Below, in pieces: positions 42,744 to 51,231 of a DNA stretch of 64,000 bases. Numbering within the stretch: position 1 is the stretch's first letter; each line of letters begins with the position of its first letter. The stretch covers positions 930,001 to 994,000 of the forward strand of contig NZ_RAPZ01000011.1 of the NCBI RefSeq assembly GCF_003610375.1. Reading direction: 5' to 3'. Source of the DNA: Sphingomonas sp. PP-CC-1A-547. Its GTDB lineage: Bacteria; Pseudomonadota; Alphaproteobacteria; Sphingomonadales; Sphingomonadaceae. Under the pieces are notes generated by a model. The model was not told where the DNA came from, did not search any database, and saw nothing but the letters and a program-made list of their open reading frames with translations. Position numbers and translations under genes: made by a program.

Positions 42744-44552
42744 GTGAGCGTGATAGTGACCTCCACCGAGCGCCGTCTCGACGCGCTCGCCCCCCTGCTC
42801 AAACGCCAGCTCGAACGGCTGTACGGCACCGATCGACTGGCGACGCTCTGGCTTCGGATGGAGACGATCCTCCGCGACCGGGCGGCCGAACGGCCAGCGG
42901 CGATGGTCGCGCTCGACGAAGCGCGGTTGGCCGATCCCGACTGGTTCGTCGCGCCCGACATGCTGGGCTATTCGACCTATGTCGACCGGTTCGCCGGCAC
43001 CGTCGGCGGGTTGACCGACAAGGTCGACCACCTCGAATCGCTCGGCGTCCGCTACCTCCATTTGCTCGCGTTGCTGAAGGCGCGCGAGGGCGACAGCGAT
43101 GGCGGGTTCGCCGTCGCGGACTATCTCGCGATCGAACCCCCGCTAGGGACGATGGCTGATGTCGAGCGGCTTGCCGCACGGCTGCGCGAAGGACGGATCA
43201 GCCTGTGCGTCGACCTCGCGCTCAACCACACCGCGGACGATCACGCCTGGGCAAAGGCGGCGCTGGCCGGCGATCCGCACTATCGTGCCTTTTATCATGT
43301 GCTGAGCGAGGACGAGGCGCAGGCGTACGAGGCCGACCTCCCCCAGGTGTTTCCGACGACCGCGCCCGGCAACTTCACCGAAGTGCCGGCGATGGGCGGG
43401 CAGGTCTGGACGACCTTCTATCCGTTCCAGTGGGACCTGAATTGGTCAAATCCCGAAGTCATGCTCGCGATCGTCGACACGATGCTGCGGCTGGCGAACC
43501 ACGGCTTCGAGGCGTTCCGGCTCGACTCGATCGCGTTCCTGTGGAAGCAGATCGGCACCGATTGCCGCAACCGTCCCGAGGCGCATTTCATCGTCCGCGC
43601 GCTTCGTGCCGCGCTCGATATCGTCGCGCCGGCAACACTGCTGAAGGCCGAGGCAATCGTCCCGACCGCGCTCGTACCGCCGTATTTTGGCGCCGACGAA
43701 GGCGCAGACTGGGATGGCGGGTTCGAGCCCGAATGCCATCTCGTCTATAACAACTCGCTGATGGTAGCCGGCTGGGTCGCTTTGGCAGAGCAATCCGCCA
43801 CCCTCCCCCACGCGATCGTCGGGGCGAGCGGCGGCCTACCGCGTGGTGCCAACTGGCTGAGTTATGCGCGGTGCCACGATGATATCGGCTGGGGCGCAGT
43901 GATCGGCGACCTCGCTGGGATCGACCCCGATCCGGTCGCGCGCCTTAAGATGGCGGCACGCTTCCTCGAAGGCGGCGACGGCAGCTGGGCACGCGGTGCG
44001 CCGTTCCAGTCGGACGGATCGGTGTTGCATGGCTCGAACGGGACGATGGCCTCGCTGGCCGGGCTCGAAGCGGCGGCGGACGATGATGCGCGCGAGATGG
44101 CGTTTCGGCGGATCGCACTGCTCAACGCGCTGTCGATCGCGAGCGGCGGTCTGGCGACGACGTACATGGGTGACGAGGCGGGACTGCTAAACGATACTAG
44201 TTATCTCAGCGACCCCGAACGCGCGCATGAAGGCCGTTGGCTGCATCGGCCCGAGATGGACTGGACGGCGCTCGACGGGCTGGCCGCACGGCGGATCAGC
44301 GGCGATCTGGAAGCGCTACGAGCGGCGCGGATTGCGAGCGGCGGTGCCGGTTCGCCCGCGGCGCTCGCGACGGGTGATGCCGCCCTGCTCGGGATCGGCT
44401 GTGGCAGCGACCGGGTGTTCCTGAACTTCTCCGACGCTGCGGTGCCAGTCGATGGCTTGGCAGGCTGGCAGGATCGGTTGTCCGAACAGCCATGTGGTGC
44501 CACCGTCGCTGTCGAACCCTGGGGCGTCATCTGGGCAGGCCCGACGGCGTGA
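42744..44552 (+). CDS. Amylosucrase (GH13 subfamily 4, SuxB-like)
   Basis: A 602-residue GH13 enzyme that splits sucrose and transfers the glucose to alpha-glucan, releasing fructose. Visible are MLGYSTYVDRFAGT and VDLALNHTADDH (conserved region I), the nucleophile Asp261 in FEAFRLDSIAFLW, the acid/base Glu303 in LLKAEAIV and YARCHDDIGW with His378-Asp379-Asp380. Two catalytic residues are 42 apart, as in Neisseria amylosucrase (286 and 328). It has no signal peptide and acts in the cytoplasm. GTG at 42744 is taken; GTG at 42750 is an alternative. It sits eight bases after the TonB receptor and upstream of the permease. Confidence 0.93.
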   Translation: MSVIVTSTERRLDALAPLLKRQLERLYGTDRLATLWLRMETILRDRAAERPAAMVALDEARLADPDWFVAPDMLGYSTYVDRFAGTVGGLTDKVDHLESLGVRYLHLLALLKAREGDSDGGFAVADYLAIEPPLGTMADVERLAARLREGRISLCVDLALNHTADDHAWAKAALAGDPHYRAFYHVLSEDEAQAYEADLPQVFPTTAPGNFTEVPAMGGQVWTTFYPFQWDLNWSNPEVMLAIVDTMLRLANHGFEAFRLDSIAFLWKQIGTDCRNRPEAHFIVRALRAALDIVAPATLLKAEAIVPTALVPPYFGADEGADWDGGFEPECHLVYNNSLMVAGWVALAEQSATLPHAIVGASGGLPRGANWLSYARCHDDIGWGAVIGDLAGIDPDPVARLKMAARFLEGGDGSWARGAPFQSDGSVLHGSNGTMASLAGLEAAADDDAREMAFRRIALLNALSIASGGLATTYMGDEAGLLNDTSYLSDPERAHEGRWLHRPEMDWTALDGLAARRISGDLEALRAARIASGGAGSPAALATGDAALLGIGCGSDRVFLNFSDAAVPVDGLAGWQDRLSEQPCGATVAVEPWGVIWAGPTA

Positions 44553-44570
44553 TCGGCTCGACCATTTCTG

Positions 44571-44651
44571 TTCTCCCGCGAAGGCGGGAGCCCAGGGTCC
44601 CAAGCGGTAGCGTTCGTGGCTCCTGGCCCCCCGCTTTCGCGGGGGAACGGG
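44571..44651. repeat. Bimeric REP-like inverted repeat between amylosucrase and permease
   Basis: Two similar units in inverted orientation. The left unit contains CTCCCGC-GAAG-GCGGGAG (44573-44590). The right contains CCCCCGC-TTTC-GCGGGGG (44628-44645). Their flanks, CCCAGG and CCTGG, also pair, so the whole can fold into one long arm with two heads. Elements of this type (CCCGCGAAGGCGGG) are dispersed in sphingomonad genomes. It probably tunes 3'-end stability or termination between the two genes. Confidence 0.7.
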
Positions 44652-44682
44652 AAAACACCGATCTTGGGTCGATAGAGAAGGC

Positions 44683-46026
44683 ATGACAATGAACCTCGGC
44701 CTCATGACCAAGCCCCGCCTCTCACTGATGCGGTTGATCGAGATGAACCTCGGCTTCCTCGGGCTGCAATTCTCGTTCGGTCTGCAACAGGCCAACATGG
44801 CGCCGATCTACGGCTATCTCGGCGCGGACGAGGCGAGCCTGCCCTTGCTGTGGCTCGCGGGGCCTATGACGGGTTTGCTGATCCAGCCGCTGATCGGCGC
44901 GATGAGCGACCGGACTTCGACCCGGATCGGCCGCCGCACCCCCTATTTCCTCGTCGGCGCGATACTGTGCAGCCTGTGCCTGCTGGCGATGCCGTACAGC
45001 CCGACTTTGTGGGTGGCCGCCAGCCTGTTGTGGGTGCTCGATGCCGCCAACAACGTGACGATGGAGCCATACCGCGCCTATGTCGGCGATCGCCTGCCCG
45101 ACGACCAGCGCGCCGGCGGCTTCCTGACGCAGTCGGCGTTCACCGGGCTCGCGCAGACGCTGTCGTATCTGGCACCGTCGCTGCTGGTGTGGATCGGCTT
45201 CAACAAGGACGCGATCGACGGCAACGGCATTCCCGACATCACCCGGATCGCGTTCCTGATCGGCGCGGTGCTGTCGCTGGCGACGATCGTCTGGTCGGTC
45301 GTGCGCGTTCCCGAACTGCCCTTGCCCGAGGAGGAGAAGGCGCGGCTGGCTAAGGAGCCGCTGACGCTCGGCGGCACGCTGCGCGACCTCAAGACCGCGC
45401 TGGTCGAGATGCCGAAGCCGATGCGACAGCTCGCGCTGGCAATGCTGTGCCAATGGTACGCGATGTTCGCCTATTGGCAGTTCATCACCTTCGCCGTCGC
45501 ACGCTCGCTGCACGGCACGTCGGATGCCAAGAGCGAAGCGTTTCGCAATACCGTGCTCACCGTCGGCCAACTCGGCGCGTTCTACAACGCCGTCGCGTTC
45601 GTCGCGGCGATCGCGCTGGTCCCGCTCGCCCGCCGCTGGGGCGCCAAAAGCGCGCATGCCGCGTGCCTGCTCGCGTCGGGCGTGGCGATGCTGGCGATTC
45701 CCGGCCTTCGCACCGAGCCCGCGCTGTTCGTGGCGATGCTCGGTATCGGTATCGGCTGGGCAAGCATGATGGGGAACCCGTATATCATGCTGATCGACAT
45801 GATCCCGCCCGAGCGCAACGGCGTCTACATGGGCATCTTCAACATGTTCATCGTCATCCCGATGATCATCGAGAGCCTCACCGTCCCGCTGTTCTACCAC
45901 TCCGTCATGGGCGGCGAACCGCGCAACATCCTGTACCTCGGCGGCGCACTGATGGTGCTCGGCGCGGCGGCCACCACGCGCGTAACCATGAGCGCATCGG
46001 TGTCGCCCTCTGAGACCTCCGCCTAG
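44683..46026 (+). CDS. MFS sugar permease, SLC45/SUT-like (SuxC-like sucrose transporter)
   Basis: A 447-residue inner-membrane protein with about 12 hydrophobic helices. Family marks are [19 protein letters not shown] in helix 1, [19 protein letters not shown] and [13 protein letters not shown] (the RxGRR loop of glycoside-pentoside-hexuronide/SLC45 carriers). A cytoplasmic loop of charged residues ([12 protein letters not shown]) divides the two halves. Context with amylosucrase and a TonB receptor points to uptake of sucrose into the cytoplasm. ATG at 44683 is used; ATG at 44689 has better spacing from AGAAGG. Confidence 0.9.
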   Translation: MTMNLGLMTKPRLSLMRLIEMNLGFLGLQFSFGLQQANMAPIYGYLGADEASLPLLWLAGPMTGLLIQPLIGAMSDRTSTRIGRRTPYFLVGAILCSLCLLAMPYSPTLWVAASLLWVLDAANNVTMEPYRAYVGDRLPDDQRAGGFLTQSAFTGLAQTLSYLAPSLLVWIGFNKDAIDGNGIPDITRIAFLIGAVLSLATIVWSVVRVPELPLPEEEKARLAKEPLTLGGTLRDLKTALVEMPKPMRQLALAMLCQWYAMFAYWQFITFAVARSLHGTSDAKSEAFRNTVLTVGQLGAFYNAVAFVAAIALVPLARRWGAKSAHAACLLASGVAMLAIPGLRTEPALFVAMLGIGIGWASMMGNPYIMLIDMIPPERNGVYMGIFNMFIVIPMIIESLTVPLFYHSVMGGEPRNILYLGGALMVLGAAATTRVTMSASVSPSETSA

Positions 46027-46129
46027 GCCAGGGTCCGAGGCGGCTAAGGATCCGGCCAGCGACATGCTTTGCGGTTTGGCAAAAACCGTGCCGCCTACAC
46101 TTCACGGTAAGCCGGAAACTAAACCTTGG

Positions 46130-46987
46130 TCACCGCATCTGCATGAAGAGAGCGAGCGCGTTGCGGGCGCTATCCGCAAAATAGTCGTAAATCGCGCGTG
46201 AGACTTCGGCGATAACAGGCTGGCGGTCGCGCCCCCCTCGCGCGAACACCACGATCGCGACTCGGCGACCGTCAGGCATCGTGATGAACCCGACGTCATT
46301 GGTGATACCGTCGAGCGTACCGGTCTTGTCCTCCACCCTGGTACCCGCGGGAAGCAGGGCGCGGATACGGCGCGTGCCCGTCTGGCAGCGGCTCATCAAT
46401 TCGAGCAGGAATTGACGACTTTGGGCCGCCAGGACGGTACCGTTGTCGAGCTTGTTCAACAACGTGACCATCGCGATCGGCGTCGCGACATCCTTGCTGT
46501 CGGCAAGGTGGCCACGCTCCCTCAGCAACTGCGCGATGGTCCGGTCCATCCGGATGCCGGTAATCCTGTGCGACGACAGCCACTGCTGGATAGCGACGGG
46601 GCCCCCGAGAGCCGCAAGCAACTGGTCGGTCGCCTGGTTGTCGCTATGGACGATCATCAATTCCATGACCTTCGCGGCAGGACGACCGACGATCAGATCG
46701 CTGAGGGTGCGGCGACCTTGGTCGACGTCGGCAAGGTAGGCGGCGGCAATCGCGATCTTGACTGTGCTCGCCATCGGAAACGGCGTGTCCCCCCTGACGG
46801 ACGCGGTCGAGCCATCGCGAAGGTCCAGGGCAGCGATGCCGTAGTCACCGGAGCGTTCCGCGACCAGCAAACTCAACACGCGTTCGAGCCCGGTAGGCGC
46901 AATCGAGTCTGCAGTCGCCGGTGTCGCAACGAGGAGGCTAGCGGCGATGCTCGAGAGAAACAGGCAGGAAAGCCGAGGTGCGCGCAT
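46130..46987 (-). CDS. Class A beta-lactamase-like serine hydrolase, apparently lacking the omega-loop Glu166
   Basis: A 285-residue secreted protein with a signal ending TPATAD. It has the serine acyl-enzyme motifs: STVK (Ser74-Lys77), SDN (115-117) and KTG (221-223). The region that should hold the omega-loop Glu166-x-x-x-Asn170 reads MDRTIAQLLRERGHLADS; in my alignment Ile takes the Glu position and Leu the Asn position. Without that general base, deacylation of penicillins would be slow. It may be a narrow enzyme using another base, a carboxypeptidase-like enzyme or a binding protein. It is convergent with the permease gene. AAGGACGACTG precedes the ATG. Confidence 0.8.
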   Translation of the reverse strand: MRAPRLSCLFLSSIAASLLVATPATADSIAPTGLERVLSLLVAERSGDYGIAALDLRDGSTASVRGDTPFPMASTVKIAIAAAYLADVDQGRRTLSDLIVGRPAAKVMELMIVHSDNQATDQLLAALGGPVAIQQWLSSHRITGIRMDRTIAQLLRERGHLADSKDVATPIAMVTLLNKLDNGTVLAAQSRQFLLELMSRCQTGTRRIRALLPAGTRVEDKTGTLDGITNDVGFITMPDGRRVAIVVFARGGRDRQPVIAEVSRAIYDYFADSARNALALFMQMR

Positions 46988-47279
46988 CAGTCGTCCTTGA
47001 ATGTCGTCCGTCGTCGAAGTGGAGATGCTAGACCGAAAAACATGAACGCATCATGTTGCATGCCGGTGAGGAACGAACAACGGCGAATGGCATGCGACGG
47101 GTAGCGAAGCCAGCCACGTCCGGTATTTTGGTCTTCCGCCCGTCGCTTTTAACATGGCAGTGGCCGTTGCGACGAGGTCCACGCGGTAGATCATGCCAAC
47201 GCCCGCGCCCGCGCCGGGTCAAAAGGTTGAACTTCAAAAGTTACCGGCCCCGAAGAAAGCGATGCCGGCTGGGCGCACT

Positions 47280-47990
47280 TCAAAGACGCGCGAAAAGATC
47301 GCCGATGGACGCGACGAAATGCGTGCTCATGGCCGCGATCGCCGCTTTCGGGTCACGGTCGGCGATTGCACGCGCTAGGTTATGATGGTGCACCAACACG
47401 GCGGTACGCTGCCGCGCGGTGGTTCGCGTTGCCCAGGCGGCGGGCACCGCGTGGACCATCATGGGTGCGAACGAGCGGACGATCTGCAGGAACAGCATGT
47501 TGCGCCCCGCCTGCGCGATCGCCTGGTGAAACGCGATGTCGTGGCGGGTCAGCGCATCGACATCGGTACCGGCCGCCTCCATCGCCTCGGCCAGGCCGAT
47601 GATCGTCCGTGCCTCGTCGTCGGTACGTTCGATCGCGGCGAGTTCGGCGGTGCGCAGTTCCAGCGTGCGGCGCACGTCCCAGATCTGCACCATCGAGATC
47701 TGCGCCGTCGCCACGGCATGATCGAGCGACGTCGCCATCACCGATCCGTCGATCGCCGCAACGCGCGCGCGCCGGCCGTTGCCGACGTCGATCAGCCGCA
47801 ACGCCGCCAACGCGCCGAACGCCTCGCGCAGCACCGGGCGGCTGACGCCGAGCTCGGTCGCGAAATGCCCTTCGGAGGGCAGCGTATCGCCGACCTTCAT
47901 GTCGTTCGCGCGGATATGCGTGCGAACCGCATGGACCGCCTGGTCGACGAGCGAGCCGCCCTCGACCAGTCGCAGGCTCGCCGTGCTCAT
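47280..47990 (-). CDS. FadR/GntR family (FCD-type) transcriptional regulator
   Basis: A 236-residue regulator. The winged helix spans residues about 15-75 (QAVHAVRTHIRANDMKVGD, LPSEGHFATELGVSRPVLRE). The effector FCD domain has DIAFHQAIAQAGRN and HHHNLARAIADRDPKAA with the histidines that usually bind a metal and a carboxylate ligand. FCD regulators commonly sense organic acids such as lactate, which suits the neighbouring D-lactate dehydrogenase-like gene. The ATG at 47990 overlaps the AraC gene's stop by four bases, so both regulators are translated together. Confidence 0.9.
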   Translation of the reverse strand: MSTASLRLVEGGSLVDQAVHAVRTHIRANDMKVGDTLPSEGHFATELGVSRPVLREAFGALAALRLIDVGNGRRARVAAIDGSVMATSLDHAVATAQISMVQIWDVRRTLELRTAELAAIERTDDEARTIIGLAEAMEAAGTDVDALTRHDIAFHQAIAQAGRNMLFLQIVRSFAPMMVHAVPAAWATRTTARQRTAVLVHHHNLARAIADRDPKAAIAAMSTHFVASIGDLFARL

Positions 47991-48760
47991 GCCGCGAGCC
48001 GCGGTGCGCGCAGTGAGGACGGTGTGGCGCGCAGCGAAGAAGGGGTCGTGCCGAACTGCCGCGAGAAGGCGCGCGTGAAGCTGGCGTTGTTGAGATAGCC
48101 GCACTGGTACCCGATCGACGATACCGGCAGGTCGGTCGCCATCAGTAACTGACGGGCCGCCCCAAGCCGCCGGTCGAGCAGCGCGTCGGCGACCGTGCAC
48201 GCAAACATGTCGCGGAAGCCGCGCGTGAGCTTCGCACGGTTCAGACCACAAGCACGCGCGATCGAATCGAGCGTCATCTTCTCACCCCAGCGTTCGTCGA
48301 TCATCCGCTTTGCCGCGACGATCCTCTGGCTGTCGCGGGCGGACAATTGCCCGGCGCCCGCGAGCGGCACCAGGTCGTCCTCGACGATCCGCTGGAACGT
48401 GCTGGACAGGAGTTCGATACATTTTGCCGAACGATGCGTGCTGCGCCAGGGTTCGGGCAGCGTGCAATCGAGGATCGCGGCGACCATCATCCGCAATTCG
48501 CTCGGCAGATGGCACGCGATGTTCGCGTCGGGCGCGTAATCGAAGACTCGCAGGCAGGCGCCACGTTCGACCGCGAGGACGAGGATCGCGCGCTCCTCCG
48601 AAGGAACCGTGCCGGTGGTGACGGTGACTTGCGCGGGCCCGTCCTCGCCCACCGTGAAGCAGAGGACCACCGCGTCGGCGGAAACGGCCGTCGGGTCGAC
48701 CAGGCCCTCGCCGATGAAGGCCGCCATCTCGGGCGACACCGTGACCCGTTCCTTTTGCAT
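47987..48760 (-). CDS. AraC family transcriptional regulator
   Basis: A 257-residue regulator. The N-terminal 150 residues have no clear cupin motif; the C-terminal 100 form the double helix-turn-helix of AraC/XylS (MTLDSIARACGLNRAKLTRG, VSSIGYQCGYLNNASFTRAF, RQFGTTPSSLR). The C-terminus contains TPSSLRA twice in a row, a slightly diverged 21-base tandem duplication. GAGGAAAGC lies directly before the ATG at 48760. The operator-like AGCTATC repeats lie 60-90 bases upstream, and the FadR-type gene is coupled downstream. Confidence 0.9.
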   Translation of the reverse strand: MQKERVTVSPEMAAFIGEGLVDPTAVSADAVVLCFTVGEDGPAQVTVTTGTVPSEERAILVLAVERGACLRVFDYAPDANIACHLPSELRMMVAAILDCTLPEPWRSTHRSAKCIELLSSTFQRIVEDDLVPLAGAGQLSARDSQRIVAAKRMIDERWGEKMTLDSIARACGLNRAKLTRGFRDMFACTVADALLDRRLGAARQLLMATDLPVSSIGYQCGYLNNASFTRAFSRQFGTTPSSLRATPSSLRAPRLAA

Positions 48761-48819
48761 GCTTTCCTCGCCCAACACCGATCTCCTGTTCCCGATTGCC
48801 GGGATTGGGTCGACCATGC

Positions 48820-48849
48820 AGCTATCGGATAGCTCGCGCAAGAGCTATC
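48820..48849. promoter_or_regulatory. AGCTATC operator cluster upstream of the AraC-FadR regulator pair
   Basis: AGCTATCGGATAGCT (48820-48834) is palindromic apart from its centre base. It overlaps a second inverted repeat, GATAGCTC-GCGCAA-GAGCTATC (48828-48849), giving three AGCTATC half-sites in 30 bases. The same 15-mer, in inverse orientation on the plus strand, lies at 54875-54889 upstream of the TonB receptor gene. Sharing across two promoters 6 kb apart marks it as a likely binding site of one of the two local regulators. Confidence 0.7.
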
Positions 48850-48856
48850 TTACAGG

Positions 48857-50161
48857 TCAGTCCGTTGCCGACACCGGAGCGCGACGCATCGCCATCGTGA
48901 AGGCGATGACGGAGATCGCGCTGGTCACCACGCCGACGATCGCGAGACCTTGCGCGAGATGCGCCTCGCCGCCCAGCATGCCGCTTGCCGCCGCGACCAG
49001 CGTCGGTGCGAGGCCGTAGCCGATCAGCCCGGCGATCGCGATGAACGCGCCGATACACAGCCCGCGCAGTTCGTTGGGAATGAGCACGGTCAATGCCACC
49101 GAGGTCACCACGCCCGTCACTGCGCCGCACGTCACGAGCAGGCCGACCGCGACCCCGAACAGCGGGACCGAGGGCATGATCGGGAACAGCGCGGCAGGCA
49201 CGCCGACCGCCGCGGCGACGATCGCACCGATCAGCAAGCCACCGCGTCGCCCGCTCTTCTGTCCCCGGTCGGCGGACAGGCCACCAATGATCGCACCCAC
49301 TACGCCCGAGCCAAAGAGCAGCGTGCCCATCCAGCCGGCGAACTGGTCGGGCTGCAGGTGGAAATTGCGCGACAGGACCGGCGAGACCCAGATCCCCGCG
49401 GCGGCATCGGCCATCACCACGCTGATCTGCCCGATGAACAACGGGATCAGGAACACCCGACGCGCCCAGAGCTCGCCGGCCACGATTTTGAACGGCGCGT
49501 GCGTGCCCGCCGCAACCTCCTGTCGCGCCGGTTCGCGCAGCAGGAACAGCGGCAGGATCGCGATCACGCTGATGACCGCGAGGCCCAGATGGACGCTGCG
49601 CCACGGCATCATGCCTGCGAACCATGCCGGCGCGCCGCCATGCGAGAACAGGCCGAACAGCGCGCCTGACAAGCCCAGGGCGAGCGCAATGCCGAGCGAT
49701 TTGCCGAGGTTGACGACCAGCATCGCCCTGCCCCGCTGTGTTGGGACGCAGAAGTCTGCGCACAGCGAGAGCGCTGCGGTCAGCGCGCCGGTCGTGCCGA
49801 TCCCGGTCAGCATGCGCGCGACAAACAGCACCGGCACGCCCTGCGCGAAGCCGGTGAGCACCGTGCCCAGCGTCCACACGAGCGCGAGCCCGATCATCAT
49901 CCGCACGCGGTTGTAGCGATCGACCAGAATACCGATCGGGATCGAGAACACGGCGAGAGGCAGTGCCGCCGACAGTCCCTGGATCAAACTCAACGTATAG
50001 TCGCTGAGGTGCAATTCGGCCTTCGCGCCCTCCTGCACCGTTCCGAACGAGCCCATCATCGTGAAGCCGACCGCCATCGCCAGCGCGAGCGCGAGCAACG
50101 GCAGCAGCGTCCTTGCGAACGGCGGTGAGGCCGCCTCGATCGGTCGGGCGAAATCGGTCAT
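48857..50161 (-). CDS. MFS transporter
   Basis: A 434-residue inner-membrane protein with about 12 helices. Typical marks are IPIGILVDRYNRVRMMIGLA (the loop 2-3 motif with DRxxR), ARMLTGIGTTGALTAALSL and a second half beginning RRVFLIPLFIGQISVVMAD. No drug-efflux-specific motif is evident. It lies ten bases downstream of the esterase gene and in the same direction as the flavoenzyme and receptor, so uptake of the monomeric product or substrate of that locus is likely. AAGGACCTTCC precedes the ATG. Confidence 0.9.
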   Translation of the reverse strand: MTDFARPIEAASPPFARTLLPLLALALAMAVGFTMMGSFGTVQEGAKAELHLSDYTLSLIQGLSAALPLAVFSIPIGILVDRYNRVRMMIGLALVWTLGTVLTGFAQGVPVLFVARMLTGIGTTGALTAALSLCADFCVPTQRGRAMLVVNLGKSLGIALALGLSGALFGLFSHGGAPAWFAGMMPWRSVHLGLAVISVIAILPLFLLREPARQEVAAGTHAPFKIVAGELWARRVFLIPLFIGQISVVMADAAAGIWVSPVLSRNFHLQPDQFAGWMGTLLFGSGVVGAIIGGLSADRGQKSGRRGGLLIGAIVAAAVGVPAALFPIMPSVPLFGVAVGLLVTCGAVTGVVTSVALTVLIPNELRGLCIGAFIAIAGLIGYGLAPTLVAAASGMLGGEAHLAQGLAIVGVVTSAISVIAFTMAMRRAPVSATD

Positions 50162-50170
50162 GGAAGGTCC

Positions 50171-51106
50171 TTATGCAAGCGCACGGCGCAGTGCCTCGTG
50201 GCTGTCGCGGCGCGCCTGTTGCGAGACCGGACCGTCGGCGAAGACATCGAAGGCGTGATAGCCGCCGGGATAGACGTGAAGCTCGACCGGCACGCCCGCG
50301 CGGATCAGCCGCGTCGCGTAGTCGATGTCCTCGTCGACGAAGAGATCGAGCGCACCGGTCGCGATATAGGTACGCGGCAGGTTGCCGAGGTCGGTCGCGC
50401 GGGCTGGTGCCGCGTAGGGCGACACGTCGTCGCCACCGGGCGCGTGGCCGAGCAACGAACTCCAGCCGAAGCGGTTGCTCTGCCCCGTCCACACGAACTC
50501 GCCGGCATACGGATGCGGTGGCGCTGAGCAGGTGCGATCGTCGAGCATCGGGTAGATCAGGTGCTGGAATGCTAGTGCATACTCACCACGGTCGCGCACC
50601 ATCAGCGCCAGCGCCGCGGCATACCCGCCGCCTGCGCTCTGCCCCATCACGCCGAGCCGGGTCGGATCGATTCCGATGTCCTCGGCATGGGCGATCGTCC
50701 AGGCGAGCGCGGCATAGCAATCCTCGATCGGCCCCGGAAAGTTCGTCTCGGGCGCGAGGCGATACTCGACTGACACCATGACGCATTGCAGGTCGGCGAT
50801 CAGCGGACGGACCAGCGGATCATAGTCGCTGACCTTGCCCATCACATAGCCGCCGCCGTGGATGTGGTAGATACAGGGCAGGACGCCAGTGACGCCCACC
50901 GGACGGAAGACGTGCAGGTTGATATCGGGTGCTCCGGCAGGCCCCGGAACCGTATGGATCTCCAGCGTCGCGAGCGACTCGTCGGCCGGGGGAAACATCG
51001 AGGGCCGGTCGCGCATCGCCGGCAAGATGTCGTCCGTGAGCGATATCCGCGGCAACATATCCAGCAGTGGGCGGAGCGTAGGGTCGACGAGGTGCAGGCT
51101 GTCCAT
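50171..51106 (-). CDS. Alpha/beta hydrolase, hormone-sensitive-lipase-type esterase
   Basis: A 311-residue cytoplasmic esterase of the HSL (bacterial family IV) group. The oxyanion motif HGGGYVMG, nucleophile elbow MGQSAGGGYAAAL, acid region DLFVDEDIDYA and terminal YPGGYHAFDVFA give the Ser-Asp-His set. No signal peptide. AGGA lies seven bases before the ATG at 51106. Family IV esterases prefer short acyl chains. Grouping with a second carboxylesterase, a short-chain dehydrogenase and a D-lactate dehydrogenase-like enzyme suggests hydrolysis of a hydroxyacid ester after import. Confidence 0.9.
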   Translation of the reverse strand: MDSLHLVDPTLRPLLDMLPRISLTDDILPAMRDRPSMFPPADESLATLEIHTVPGPAGAPDINLHVFRPVGVTGVLPCIYHIHGGGYVMGKVSDYDPLVRPLIADLQCVMVSVEYRLAPETNFPGPIEDCYAALAWTIAHAEDIGIDPTRLGVMGQSAGGGYAAALALMVRDRGEYALAFQHLIYPMLDDRTCSAPPHPYAGEFVWTGQSNRFGWSSLLGHAPGGDDVSPYAAPARATDLGNLPRTYIATGALDLFVDEDIDYATRLIRAGVPVELHVYPGGYHAFDVFADGPVSQQARRDSHEALRRALA

Positions 51107-51120
51107 ATCAAATCCTTCTT

Positions 51121-51226
51121 CCCCCTCCCTGGAAGGGAGGGGGCGGGGGTGGGTCGGCTCGGGGCGCACACTAGCGCCTGCCAACAAGCCGACCCACCCC
51201 CAGCCCCCCCTTCAGGCAGGGGGGGG
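51121..51226. repeat. Bimeric G/C-tract inverted repeat between the esterase and flavoenzyme genes
   Basis: GGGGGTGGGTCGGC (51145-51158) and its perfect complement GCCGACCCACCCCC (51188-51201) form a 14-bp outer stem. The left side also holds its own hairpin, CCCCCTCCCT-GGA-AGGGAGGGGG (51121-51143). The right side has a C-tract and G-tract (about 51203-51227) that can pair. This is a bimeric REP-like element of a different family from the one at 44571. It fills the 125-base gap inside an otherwise tight gene string and may set differential expression. Confidence 0.7.
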
Positions 51227-51231
51227 GTAGT

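Noticed and set aside
47053..47385. 110-codon plus-strand frame between the beta-lactamase-like and FadR-type genes
   Set aside because: Extremely Arg-rich with a run into the antisense of the regulator; no start signal.
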